Positions 50,820 to 58,958 of a stretch of DNA of 64,000 nt are shown piece after piece (position 1 is the stretch's first letter; each line of letters begins with the position of its first letter). The notes below the pieces were generated by a model. It did not search any database, was not told where the DNA came from, and worked only from the letters and a program-made list of their open reading frames with translations. The DNA comes from Catenulispora acidiphila DSM 44928 (GTDB lineage Bacteria; Actinomycetota; Actinomycetes; Streptomycetales; Catenulisporaceae). The stretch spans positions 992,001-1,056,000 of the forward strand of contig NC_013131.1 in the NCBI RefSeq assembly GCF_000024025.1. The letters are read 5' to 3'. The position numbers were made by a program, and so were the translations under genes.

Positions 50820-51213
50820 GCCATGGATCTCACAAGGTCGCCACTGCGGACCAGAAGACGTCCGGGCTGGAAGTCGGTCCTCAGTATGAGAATTCGAGTG
50901 GTAAGACGACGGTCACTGGATATCAGGCTTCGGAGAACCTGACGGTGACGTTGTGCGATCTGAAGTCCGCGGGCACGGTCATCGCCGCCGCGTCGGCCGC
51001 TGGGGGAACGCCACCCAGATCTCCGGATTGTCGACCGATCTGCAGAACGATTCCGGGCCGTTGGGCCAGGCGCGTGACGCGGCCTTCAACGACGCCAAGG
51101 CCAAGGCCGCGCAGTACGCCAAGTCCGAGGGTGCCGCGTCGAACGCGGTGCCGATCGAGCCGGGGAGTACCGACGTCACGGTTCAGGTGACTGTGGTGTT
51201 CAGCTTCGCGTGA
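50820..51213 (+). pseudogene. Decayed SIMPL-domain (DUF541) gene: 5'-truncated and frameshifted
   Basis: Two adjacent frames together give the C-terminal two thirds of a SIMPL protein. The first (about 50840-51000) reads DQKTSGLEVGPQYENSSGKT and on to DLKSAGTVIAAASAAGG; the second continues NATQISGLSTDLQND to IEPGSTDVTVQVTVVFSFA and a stop at 51213. The switch is in a GGGGG run near 51002-51006, consistent with loss of one base. No start, signal peptide or N-terminal part of the family is present, so the gene is non-functional unless the sequence has an error. Confidence 0.8.
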
Positions 51214-51826
51214 GGACTCGCAGCAGTCCGACGAGTGAGGAGGATGTCGCGATCTGTCCGGCGTCGATGAGTCCGAGTACCTCGTCCAGCGGAATCCAGG
51301 CGACTTTCTCGGCTTCGTTCTGCTCCGTCGGCTCTCCGATGTGTTCGGCACCGATCGCGCGGAACAACCGGTACTGCGTCCGCAGCATCCCGCCGACCGG
51401 GTGAAAGGTGAGCAGCGGTGTGACGTCGCTCACCCGCCAGCCGGTCTCCTCCTCGACCTCGCGGCGTGCGGCCTCCGCCGGGTCCTCGCCCTCCTCGATC
51501 AAGCCGGAGGGGATCTCCCAGACCCACTTGTCGATCGCGAAGCGGTGCCGCCAGATCAGCAGCACCTCTTCGCGGCCGGCTTCGGTCCTGGTCACCACGC
51601 AGCCGGCGGCGCTGCGGGTGCGGACGACGTGGTGCTCGAAGCGGGTGCCGTCGGCGAGTTCGACCTCGGCCAGCAGGACGTCGATCCACGGGTTCTCATA
51701 CACCGGGCGCTCGCCGTGGACGGTCCACTGGCTGCGGCTGCGGACCGGGTGCGGCAGGTCGCGCAAGGTGTCCCCGGAAGTGGCTTCGGGTGTGGCGTGA
51801 GACGGCGTCGGCTCAGGGTCTGACAT
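51200..51826 (-). CDS. NUDIX hydrolase (ADP-ribose pyrophosphatase type)
   Basis: About 208 residues from the ATG at 51826. The Nudix box is complete: GLIEEGEDPAEAARREVEEE followed by TGW. RHRFAIDKWVWEIPSG and FHPVGGMLRTQYRLF match the ADP-ribose/NDP-sugar subgroup. The residues before about 50 are a flexible lead. A TACGCT -10 lies seven bases upstream, suggesting a leaderless message. The 3' end overlaps the SIMPL pseudogene by 14 bases. Confidence 0.93.
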   Translation of the reverse strand: MSDPEPTPSHATPEATSGDTLRDLPHPVRSRSQWTVHGERPVYENPWIDVLLAEVELADGTRFEHHVVRTRSAAGCVVTRTEAGREEVLLIWRHRFAIDKWVWEIPSGLIEEGEDPAEAARREVEEETGWRVSDVTPLLTFHPVGGMLRTQYRLFRAIGAEHIGEPTEQNEAEKVAWIPLDEVLGLIDAGQIATSSSLVGLLRVLTRS

Positions 51827-51833
51827 GCGGCTG

Positions 51834-51839
51834 AGCGTA
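51834..51839 (-). promoter_or_regulatory. Probable -10 of a leaderless NUDIX transcript
   Basis: On the minus strand TACGCT, then seven bases, then the ATG at 51826. No ribosome site is seen. Confidence 0.4.
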
Positions 51840-51917
51840 GTGGACGGCAGTCGCGACACGGCGTCCGGAAACCCGATTTCGCGCCTGGCCCAAGACCGTG
51901 TAACTTATTCCCTGCTC

Positions 51918-51990
51918 GCCCCTTTAGCTCAGTCGGCAGAGCGTCTCCATGGTAAGGAGAAGGTCTACGGTTCGATTCCGTAAAGGGGCT
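51918..51990 (+). tRNA. tRNA-Thr (GGT)
   Basis: 73-base cloverleaf: acceptor GCCCCTT/AAGGGGC, anticodon loop ATGGTAA with GGT, T-arm with GGTTCGATTCC. No encoded CCA. Confidence 0.96.
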
Positions 51991-52004
51991 CAGGTCACAC
52001 CGGG

Positions 52005-52064
52005 GGTCCGGTGGACACGACAGGGTGGCTGTTTTTTTGCCACCCAGGCCGTGACCACCGGACC
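52005..52064 (+). terminator. Nested hairpin terminator between tRNA-Thr and tRNA-Met
   Basis: Inner stem GGGTGGC / GCCACCC (52023-52029 and 52039-52045) with a T7-containing loop, inside an outer 10-bp stem GGTCCGGTGG / CCACCGGACC (52005-52014 and 52055-52064). Confidence 0.8.
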
Positions 52065-52084
52065 GTTCGGGTCGTTGATCGAGT

Positions 52085-52158
52085 GGCGGTGTAGCTCAGC
52101 CTGGTAGAGCAAGCGGCTCATAATCGCTGTGTCGCCGGTTCAAGTCCGGCCACCGCTA
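52085..52158 (+). tRNA. tRNA-Met (CAT)
   Basis: 74-base cloverleaf: acceptor GGCGGTG with CACCGCT (terminal G:U), anticodon loop CTCATAA with CAT, T-arm GCCGGTTCAAGTCCGGC. The D-arm and position in the tRNA-Thr/tRNA-Met/rpmG block suit an elongator or initiator; the G1:U72 pair argues against the initiator type. Confidence 0.95.
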
Positions 52159-52197
52159 CGCAATCTTCTTATAGAAGACGTGGCGTAACACCCCAAG

Positions 52198-52220
52198 CCC
52201 TGCAAGGTATCCTTGCAGGG
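52198..52220 (+). terminator. Short hairpin after tRNA-Met
   Basis: 10-bp stem CCCTGCAAGG / CCTTGCAGGG with a 3-base loop followed by TTGT. Confidence 0.75.
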
Positions 52221-52286
52221 TTGTCCATCGTGAGGGCCGACCTGGGAAGGTCCGGAGCCCTCGAAAAGTGAGAAAGAGGCACCCCT

Positions 52287-52451
52287 GTGGCTGCTGTCGA
52301 CGTCCGGCCGAAGATCACCCTCGCGTGCACCGAGTGCAAGCGGCGCAACTACATCACCAAGAAGAACCGCCGCAACGACCCGGACCGCATGGAGCTGAAG
52401 AAGCACTGCCGCTGGTGCAACAAGCACACCCCGCACCGCGAGACCCGCTAG
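52287..52451 (+). CDS. rpmG: 50S ribosomal protein L33
   Basis: 54-residue ribosomal protein from the GTG at 52287 (GAAAGAGG leader): [20 protein letters not shown], then [14 protein letters not shown] at the end. Four cysteines in two CxxC pairs mark the zinc-binding form. The position after tRNA-Thr and tRNA-Met and before the two MaoC genes is the conserved actinobacterial order. Confidence 0.97.
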   Translation: MAAVDVRPKITLACTECKRRNYITKKNRRNDPDRMELKKHCRWCNKHTPHRETR

Positions 52452-52577
52452 TCCGCCGGTCGTGCCGCCCGGACTGCCGGGCCGGCCCTCGCGGCCTGTA
52501 GCTTTGGACCGCCCCGCCGACTCCCTCACCGGAGTGGGCGCGGGCGGTTTCTTCGTATCCAAGGAGGCACAGGGACG

Positions 52578-53075
52578 ATGGCGCTGGACGCCGGTTTCAT
52601 CGGCCGCACCTACCCGCCCACCGCGGTGTATGAGGTCGGCCGCGAGAAGATCCGCGAGTTCGCCGACGCGATCGGCGACCCGAACCCGGTCTACCGCGAC
52701 CCGGCGGTGGCCCAGGACCTCGGGCACCGCGACGTGCTGGCGCCGCCGACCTTCCCGATCGCCATCACCTGGCCGGCCGCGACGGTCATCATCGAGGACC
52801 CGGACCTCGGTCTGGACTTCAGCCGGGTACTGCACGGCGAGCAGCGCTTCGTCTACACCCGGCCGATCTACGCCGACGACCAGCTGACCGCGACCGTGAT
52901 CATCGAGGACATCAGCGAGCGGATGGGCCAGGGCTTCCTGAGCACCCGCACCGATCTGAACACCGTGGACGGCGAACTCGTGGTGTCGGGGTTCTCCAAG
53001 CTGGTCGTGGTCGGAGCTGGAACTGGAGCAGGGGCTGGAAACGGAACCGGAGCCGGCGAAGGGGAGCAGGCATGA
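52578..53075 (+). CDS. MaoC-like dehydratase subunit A (HadA-like)
   Basis: 165-residue hotdog-fold protein: FIGRTYPPTAVYEVGREKI, FADAIGDPNPVYRDPAVAQD, APPTFPIAITWP. It lacks the full catalytic Asp/His pair of active hydratase 2 and resembles the partner subunit of mycobacterial HadAB, which dehydrates 3-hydroxyacyl-ACP; the substrate here is not certain. The tail is Gly/Ala/Thr-rich. The stop overlaps the next start by four bases (ATGA). Confidence 0.92.
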   Translation: MALDAGFIGRTYPPTAVYEVGREKIREFADAIGDPNPVYRDPAVAQDLGHRDVLAPPTFPIAITWPAATVIIEDPDLGLDFSRVLHGEQRFVYTRPIYADDQLTATVIIEDISERMGQGFLSTRTDLNTVDGELVVSGFSKLVVVGAGTGAGAGNGTGAGEGEQA

Positions 53076-53500
53076 TCAAGTTCGCTGACGTGGCGAAGGG
53101 CGACCTGCTGCCGGAGCAGACCTTCCCGATCCGGCGCGTGGACCTGGTGAAGTACGCCGGCGCCTCCGGCGACTTCAACCCGATCCACTGGAACGAGCGG
53201 TTCGCGCAATCGGTCGGGCTGCCGGACGTGATCGCGCACGGCATGTTCACCATGGCCGAGGCGGTCCGCGTGGTCACCGACTGGTGCGGCGACCCGGGGA
53301 TGGTCGTGGAGTACCAGGTGCGGTTCACCAAGCCGGTCGTGGTGCCGGACGGAGTGGACGAGGAGTCCGGGGCGCGGCTGACGGTGACCGGCAAGGTCAG
53401 CGCGGTCAACGAGGACGGGACCGTGCGCGTGGACCTGGTGGCGACCAGCGGCGGGGAGAAGGTGCTGGGGTTGGCGCGGGCTGTGGTGCGGCTGCCGTAG
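53072..53500 (+). CDS. MaoC-like dehydratase subunit B (HadB-like)
   Basis: 142-residue catalytic hotdog subunit: GDFNPIHWNERFAQSVGLPD with the hydratase Asp/His pair, and VIAHGMFTMAEAVR. Overlaps the A-subunit gene, so the two are made together and presumably form a heterodimer. Confidence 0.94.
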   Translation: MIKFADVAKGDLLPEQTFPIRRVDLVKYAGASGDFNPIHWNERFAQSVGLPDVIAHGMFTMAEAVRVVTDWCGDPGMVVEYQVRFTKPVVVPDGVDEESGARLTVTGKVSAVNEDGTVRVDLVATSGGEKVLGLARAVVRLP

Positions 53501-53624
53501 CGGAGCCGGCAGGGTTATAGCAGTTACCGCGTCCGCGGCTCTGACCTGCGGGCTCCGAACCTTTCGGGTTCCGTGACGACCGTTCGGAGACTGAGATGGC
53601 ACGTCCGCCGGGTCCGGCGACCGG

Positions 53625-53630
53625 TAGCGT
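53625..53630 (+). promoter_or_regulatory. Probable -10 of a leaderless murB transcript
   Basis: TAGCGT, seven bases, then the ATG at 53638. No ribosome site lies between. Confidence 0.4.
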
Positions 53631-53637
53631 GTCCCTC

Positions 53638-54840
53638 ATGCTCGAACAGGCCTCGGCACCCCTCGCGCCCCTGACCACCCTGCGTGTGGGCGGACCGGCG
53701 CGGCGTATGGTGACCGCGGCCACGGAGCAAGAGATCGTCGAGACCGTCAAGGACTGCGACCGCCGGGGCGAGCCGCTGCTGATCCTGGCCGGCGGTTCCA
53801 ACCTGGTGATCGGCGACGACGGCTTCGACGGCACTGTGCTGAAGATCGCCAGCACCGGCGTGACCAAGCAGAAGACGTGCTCGGGCCTGCGCCTCGGCGT
53901 GGCGGCCGGGCACGACTGGGACGCCTTCGTCGCCGAGGCGGTGGAACTCGGCGCGGTCGGCGTCGAGGCGATGAGCGGCATCCCCGGCTCGGCCGGCGCC
54001 ACCCCGATCCAGAACGTCGGCGCCTACGGCCAGGACGTCAGCCAGAGCATCGCCTGGATCCGCGCCCTGGACCGCGAAACCGGCGACATCCGCGGCATGC
54101 AGTCGCGCTGTCTGGAGTTCGGCTACCGCGACTCGGTGTTCAAGCAGAACCCGGGCAAGTACGTGGTCCTCACGGTCTGGTTCGGCTTCGACCCGCCCGC
54201 GGCCTCCGAAACCGAGCGCCTGTCCGCACCGATCCGCTACGCGGAACTCGCGCGCGCGGTCGGCGTCGAGGAGGGCGAGCGCGTCCCGCTGGCCCTGGTC
54301 CGCGAGACCGTGCTGAAGCTGCGCGCGGCGAAGGGCATGGTGCTGAACGCGGAGGACCACGACACCTGGTCGGCGGGCTCGTTCTTCACGAACCCGGTGC
54401 TGGATGTCGACGCCTTCGATGCATTGGCGGCGCGCTCGACAATGCTGCCGCCGCGCTTCCCTGCGCCGAATAACCAGGTGAAGACCTCGGCCGCATGGCT
54501 GATCGAGCAGGCGGGCTACCCGAAGGGCTACGGCGCGGGCCCGGCGACCCTGTCCACGAAGCACACGCTGGCGCTGACGAACCGCGGCGCCGCGGCGGCC
54601 GCGGACGTGCTGGGACTGGCACGCGAGATCCGCGACGGAGTGCGGGACCGGTTCGGGGTGGAGCTGGTTCCGGAGCCGGTTTTCGTGGGCGCGGGATCTG
54701 TAGCTTCGTCTATAAGAGGCGAAACGCAAGTAAGCGATCGATCACTGCATAGCAGTGTATTTCGGGTGAATCGCTCGCATCGCTTGAATCGCCTGCGGCT
54801 GAGAGCATGTCAGGCCATTGCGGCGGCTGGTCCGCGTTGA
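53638..54840 (+). CDS. murB: UDP-N-acetylenolpyruvoylglucosamine reductase
   Basis: FAD-dependent reductase of peptidoglycan precursor synthesis. Seen: TTLRVGGPARRMV, LAGGSNLVIGDDGFDG (FAD), GIPGSAGATPIQNVGAYG, YRDSVFK, GSFFTNPV with the catalytic Ser, and KTSAAWLIEQAGYPKGY. The natural family end is at about ELVPEPVFVG (residue 350). Here the frame runs on for about 50 more residues rich in Arg/Ser/His, to a stop at 54840, with no known domain. Start ATG 53638, giving 400 residues. Confidence 0.93.
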   Translation: MLEQASAPLAPLTTLRVGGPARRMVTAATEQEIVETVKDCDRRGEPLLILAGGSNLVIGDDGFDGTVLKIASTGVTKQKTCSGLRLGVAAGHDWDAFVAEAVELGAVGVEAMSGIPGSAGATPIQNVGAYGQDVSQSIAWIRALDRETGDIRGMQSRCLEFGYRDSVFKQNPGKYVVLTVWFGFDPPAASETERLSAPIRYAELARAVGVEEGERVPLALVRETVLKLRAAKGMVLNAEDHDTWSAGSFFTNPVLDVDAFDALAARSTMLPPRFPAPNNQVKTSAAWLIEQAGYPKGYGAGPATLSTKHTLALTNRGAAAAADVLGLAREIRDGVRDRFGVELVPEPVFVGAGSVASSIRGETQVSDRSLHSSVFRVNRSHRLNRLRLRACQAIAAAGPR

Positions 54841-54864
54841 ACGCGGAATCTTGAACACGCGAGT

Positions 54865-54900
54865 CGGCGGGTGAGTAGGCCGTACCCCACTCACCCGCCG
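54865..54900. terminator. Terminator between murB and the glycosyltransferase operon
   Basis: 11-bp stem CGGCGGGTGAG / CTCACCCGCCG with a 14-base loop between convergent genes. Confidence 0.78.
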
Positions 54901-54915
54901 AGCCTGTGTTCCTCC

Positions 54916-57447
54916 TTATGAGGTGGGCGAGGTCAGGTCGTAGATCGTCACGTTGTCGATGGTCTGCGCCTTGTAGTGCGCCGCGACCCACGTGCCGATC
55001 GAGCTGCCCTCGTCGGCACCGCCGTTGGCCTGGCCGACGCCGCCGCCGACGTAGTAGTGGATCTTGTGCTGGGCGACGTAGGCCTGGAACTGCGCCAGCG
55101 TCGGGGAGGGGTCGGAGCCGTTGAAGCCGCCGATGGCCATCACCGGGTCGCCGGTCGCGAGCTGGTAGCCGGCCGCGTTCTGGGAGCCGATGGCGGCGGC
55201 GACCCAGCGATAGCTGGACGCGTTCTGCTTCAGCAGCGCCTGGATCTGGGCGCCGGGGGTGCTGGCGTCGAGGAGGCTGCCCATGCCGCCGGGGGACTGG
55301 GTGGTGGAGCCGCCCGGGGTGCTGCCGGTGGTTCCGCCGGTCGTGCCGCCAGTGGTTCCGCCGGTCGTGCCGCCAGTGGTGCCGCCGGTCGTGCCGGTGT
55401 TCCCGCCGGGAGCGCCGCCGAAGCTACCGGGACCTCCGCCGAACCCGCCTGGGCCGCCGGTCTGGCCGCCCGCCTGTCCGCCGGTCTGACCACCCTGACC
55501 CGCCAGACCGCCGCGCATGAAGCCCTGCGCACCGCCCGGCATGAAGCGCCCGCCGCCGCCGCCGGGACCGCCGAAGCCATTCCCGGCCGGTCCGGCCGAG
55601 GGGATGGAACCGCTGTGCCCCTGGCTCGTCGTCGCCACGGCGTACGCCGCCGGGCCCAACAGCGCCGCGCCCACGCCGAGCGTCACCGCCGCGAGTCGCA
55701 GAGCCTTGCTGCGCTGAGTTCGAGCCTCTGCGGGAGCCGGGACAGCACCCTGCTCCGCACCATCAGCTACCGGACCATCAGCCACCGCACCATCGGTGGG
55801 CACCCAGCCCGGCAGCCCGGCAGCACCAGCACCAGCACCAGCACCAGCACCAGAATCAGCACCAGCCGGCACACTCTGCACCCCGGTCCGCAGCCATCCC
55901 GGCCCAGCGAGCAGCAACACCGTCCCGACCGCGCCGACGACCGCGATCAGGTACCGCAGCCACGAGTACCAGTCCGGCGTCTGCCCCAGCAGGTGGAAGG
56001 ACCACCATGTGCTCACGCCGACCGCGCCGGCGAGGCCGATCCGGGCCAGCGGCTCGCTGCGGCGGGCCCAGAGCATGCCGGCGCCGATGCCGATCGTGAT
56101 GGCGATGAGGGGTGCGAGGGCGATCGTGTAGTACGGGTGGAAGATGCCCTTCATGTAGCTGAAGACTGCGGCCGTGCTGAGCAGCGACAGTCCCCACGCG
56201 AGCAGGGCGGCGCGGGCGTGGTCGGTGCGGCGGGCTCGGCCGGCGGCCCAGAGGCCGAAGACGAACAGGACCAGTGCTGCCGGGAGGAGCCAGCTGATCT
56301 GGTTGGCGATCTCGGAGTCGAACATGCGGCCGATGCCGGTGCCCGAGCTGAAGCCGCCGGGTCCGCCGCCGCCGCGCGGGCCGCCGCCGGGACCTCCCGT
56401 GGCGCCGCCGGGACCGGCGAACTGGAAGCCGCCGCCGGCGCCTCCGGTCGTCGCGCCCTCAAACGTGCGCCCGAAGCTGCCTGCCGCGCCGCCGCGTGCG
56501 CCTGCGCCCCCACCGCCGACGCTGCCGGTCTCGTTGCCCGTCAGGCGGCCGAAGCCGTTGTAGCCGAACGTCAGGTTCAGGAAGCTGTTGTCCTGCGAGC
56601 CGCCGATGTAAGGCCGCGAACTCGCCGGCCACAGCTGCACGATCGCCACCCACCAGCCGGCGCTCACCACGATCGCGAGCCCGGCGGCCGCGATCTGCCG
56701 CAGCCGGCGCAGGAACCGGCCCGGACCCAGCGCCAGGTAGACGGCGGTCAGTGCGGGCAGGATCAGGAACGCCTGCAGCGTCTTGGTCAGGAACGCGAAG
56801 CCGATCAGCGTCCCGGCCAGGAGCAGCCAGCGGGTGCTGCCGTTCTCCTGCGCGCGGACCACCGCGTAGACGGCGAGCGTCATCAGCAGGACCAGCAGCG
56901 CGTCGGGGTTGTTGAACTTGAACATCAGCACCGCGACCGGGGTGACCGCCAGCGCGGCCGCCGCGAGCAGCCCGGCCGCCGCGCCGATCTCCGCGCTGCG
57001 GCTGCGGGTCAGCACCCGCTTCACCGCCGTGTAGACCACGCCGCACGTCGCGACGCCCATCAGCGCCTGCGGGACCAGCATGCTCCAGGAGCCGAAGCCG
57101 AAGACGCGGCCCGAGATCTCCATGACCCACAAGGAAGCCGGCGGCTTGTCCACCGTGATGGCGTTGCCGGCGTCCAGCGAGCCGAAGAGCATCGCCTTCC
57201 AGCTCTTCGTGCCGGCTTGGACCGCCGCGGAGTAGAAAGAGTTCGCCCAGCCGGACGCCGACAGGTCCCACAGGTACAGGACCGCGGCAGCCACCAGCAG
57301 CGCCAGCAAACTGGGCCGAGCCCAGCGCGGGTCGGTATCCGGGCCGCGCCACACGCGCGTGAAACGTCCGGTGCCGCCGGCGGCCGTCGAAGCCGACGGC
57401 GGGCCGTGCTTGTAGCCGACGTCTGACGTCGGGGACAACGTGCTCAT
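54916..57447 (-). CDS. GT39-family (ArnT/PMT-like) membrane glycosyltransferase
   Basis: An 843-residue polyprenyl-phosphate-sugar-dependent transferase. First transmembrane helix at about residue 45-62, then the external loop with ITVDKPPASLWVMEISGRVF, the acidic catalytic region of this family. About eleven more helices run to residue 620; a Gly-rich insertion (about 385-440) lies in a loop. The external C-terminal part (about 650-843) starts with (TGGT)n repeats and ends with a conserved module FQAYVAQHKIHYYVGGG. The start at 57447 overlaps the GT2 stop (ATGA). With the GT2 gene it resembles the ykcB/ykcC pair: one makes the lipid-linked sugar, the other transfers it. Confidence 0.92.
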   Translation of the reverse strand: MSTLSPTSDVGYKHGPPSASTAAGGTGRFTRVWRGPDTDPRWARPSLLALLVAAAVLYLWDLSASGWANSFYSAAVQAGTKSWKAMLFGSLDAGNAITVDKPPASLWVMEISGRVFGFGSWSMLVPQALMGVATCGVVYTAVKRVLTRSRSAEIGAAAGLLAAAALAVTPVAVLMFKFNNPDALLVLLMTLAVYAVVRAQENGSTRWLLLAGTLIGFAFLTKTLQAFLILPALTAVYLALGPGRFLRRLRQIAAAGLAIVVSAGWWVAIVQLWPASSRPYIGGSQDNSFLNLTFGYNGFGRLTGNETGSVGGGGAGARGGAAGSFGRTFEGATTGGAGGGFQFAGPGGATGGPGGGPRGGGGPGGFSSGTGIGRMFDSEIANQISWLLPAALVLFVFGLWAAGRARRTDHARAALLAWGLSLLSTAAVFSYMKGIFHPYYTIALAPLIAITIGIGAGMLWARRSEPLARIGLAGAVGVSTWWSFHLLGQTPDWYSWLRYLIAVVGAVGTVLLLAGPGWLRTGVQSVPAGADSGAGAGAGAGAAGLPGWVPTDGAVADGPVADGAEQGAVPAPAEARTQRSKALRLAAVTLGVGAALLGPAAYAVATTSQGHSGSIPSAGPAGNGFGGPGGGGGRFMPGGAQGFMRGGLAGQGGQTGGQAGGQTGGPGGFGGGPGSFGGAPGGNTGTTGGTTGGTTGGTTGGTTGGTTGSTPGGSTTQSPGGMGSLLDASTPGAQIQALLKQNASSYRWVAAAIGSQNAAGYQLATGDPVMAIGGFNGSDPSPTLAQFQAYVAQHKIHYYVGGGVGQANGGADEGSSIGTWVAAHYKAQTIDNVTIYDLTSPTS
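55310..55400 (-). repeat. Short tandem repeat coding (Thr-Gly-Gly-Thr)n in the GT39 gene
   Basis: Five or six 12-base copies of the GGTTGTGCCGCCAGT type encode repeated Thr-Gly-Gly-Thr at the start of the external tail. A second one, GCACCA units near 55826-55860, encodes Ala-Gly repeats. Confidence 0.75.
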
Positions 57448-58730
57448 GACAGTTCTCCAGAGGTCTGACCCGCCGCGACAGCGGTTTCGTGATCGGCGGA
57501 CGGACGGGGATGGTGCCTGGGGTGGAACACCCAGGCGCGGAGCAGCACGAAGCGGGCCAGCGTCGACAGCCCGTTGGCGACGATCAGCGCCGCCAGCTCC
57601 GTGGTCCGCGAGGGATGGTGCACGGCCGCGTGGACCGCGGCCAGCGTCCCGGTGGACAGCACGAGACCGATGCCGAAGGCGACCAGGCCGCCGATCTGGT
57701 CCCGCAAAGCGTTGCGGCTGCCGGTCACTCCGAAGGTGAAGCGGCGGTTGGCAGCGGTGTTGGCGACCGCGGTGACGGCCAGCGCGATCGCGTTCGCCGC
57801 GAAGGCGCCCATCGGCGCCGCCAGCAGGACGTACAGGAGCAGATACGCCAGCGTCGACAGCACGCCGATGGTCGCGAACACCGGGATCTGCCACTTCAAG
57901 CCGGGCGGCGGATCGGCGGCGCGGACGCGGGCCCGTACCGGCGCGCCGGAGGAAGAACTCAACGAGGCCTTCGCCACCCGCCACATGCCGCGCAGATCGG
58001 CCTTCGCGGTCTTCACGATGTCGACCCGGGAGTCGGGGTCGTCGATCCAGTCCACCGGCACTTCATGGATGCGCAGTCCCGAGCGTTCGGCGAGCAGCAG
58101 CAGCTCGGTGTCGAAGAACCATTCCTCGTCCTGGACTCGGGGCAGCAACGCTTGGACCACCTCGGTTTTGGCGGCTTTGAAGCCGCACTGTGCGTCGGAG
58201 AAACGCGCCGCCATCGTGGTGCGCAGCAGGAAGTTGTAGGTGCGGGAGATGAACTCGCGCTTGGGACCGCGCGCCACCGCGCTGCCGCGGGCCAGCCGCG
58301 TGCCGATGGCCAGGTCCGAGTGGCCGGTGAGCAGGGGAGCCACGAGCGGCAGGAAGGCGTTCAGGTCGGTGGACAGGTCGACGTCCATGTAGGACACGAC
58401 ATCCGCGTCGGAGGCGGACCACACAGCGCGCAGCGCGCGGCCGCGGCCTTTGAGATCCAGATGGACGGCGCGCACCCCGCTCAGCTCCCGCGACAGCCGG
58501 GCGGCGACCGCCCAGGTGCCGTCGGTCGAGGCGTTGTCGGCCACCGTGATCCGGAAGGGGTAGGGCAGGTTCTCGACGAGGTAGCGGTGCAGTCTGCGCA
58601 CGCTGGTCTCCAGGACGTGCTGCTCGTTGTACACGGGCACCACGACCTCGACCAGCCGCCTGCGCGGCGCACCCGCCGCCCCGGTGCCGGCGTCCGGCGG
58701 TTCGCGGTCGGTGAGAGCGGTTGCGTTCAT
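57444..58730 (-). CDS. GT2 polyprenyl-phosphate sugar synthase fused to a GtrA-like membrane domain
   Basis: 428 residues from the ATG at 58730. N-terminal GT2 domain: VEVVVPVYNEQHVLETSVRR, VADNASTDGTW, YMDVDLSTDLNAF (DxD), CGFKAAKTEV and DEEWFFDTELL. The C-terminal 130 residues hold four hydrophobic helices of the GtrA flippase-like family (VFATIGVLSTLAYLLLYVLL and onwards). It would load sugar onto polyprenyl phosphate and help move it across the membrane for the GT39 enzyme. Three phased repeats lie upstream. Confidence 0.93.
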   Translation of the reverse strand: MNATALTDREPPDAGTGAAGAPRRRLVEVVVPVYNEQHVLETSVRRLHRYLVENLPYPFRITVADNASTDGTWAVAARLSRELSGVRAVHLDLKGRGRALRAVWSASDADVVSYMDVDLSTDLNAFLPLVAPLLTGHSDLAIGTRLARGSAVARGPKREFISRTYNFLLRTTMAARFSDAQCGFKAAKTEVVQALLPRVQDEEWFFDTELLLLAERSGLRIHEVPVDWIDDPDSRVDIVKTAKADLRGMWRVAKASLSSSSGAPVRARVRAADPPPGLKWQIPVFATIGVLSTLAYLLLYVLLAAPMGAFAANAIALAVTAVANTAANRRFTFGVTGSRNALRDQIGGLVAFGIGLVLSTGTLAAVHAAVHHPSRTTELAALIVANGLSTLARFVLLRAWVFHPRHHPRPSADHETAVAAGQTSGELS

Positions 58731-58764
58731 GCCAACGACGCTCGCGGGAGGGCGTGGGAGGGGA

Positions 58765-58795
58765 ATGAGGCTTCGATGAAGCGCACATGAGAATG
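58765..58795 (-). promoter_or_regulatory. 11-bp-phased direct repeats upstream of the GT2/GT39 operon
   Basis: ATGAG/ATGAA/ATGAG at 58765, 58776 and 58787 on the plus strand (TCAT words on the coding strand), exactly 11 bases apart. This spacing is typical for OmpR/PhoB-type response regulators. Similar phased TGAG words lie upstream of the response-regulator gene. Confidence 0.6.
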
Positions 58796-58958
58796 GCCGG
58801 GGTGCTGGTGACACAGCTGGTGGCAAAGGTGGATACCCGTTGACAAAGGAGAGATCATCGCAGCGGCTGGACACCGCGATGATCTGCGCCGACAACAGAT
58901 GACCTGGGCAAGCAATAACAGAGTATTGATTCGGTGGCAGAATACTGATTGCCAGGGC

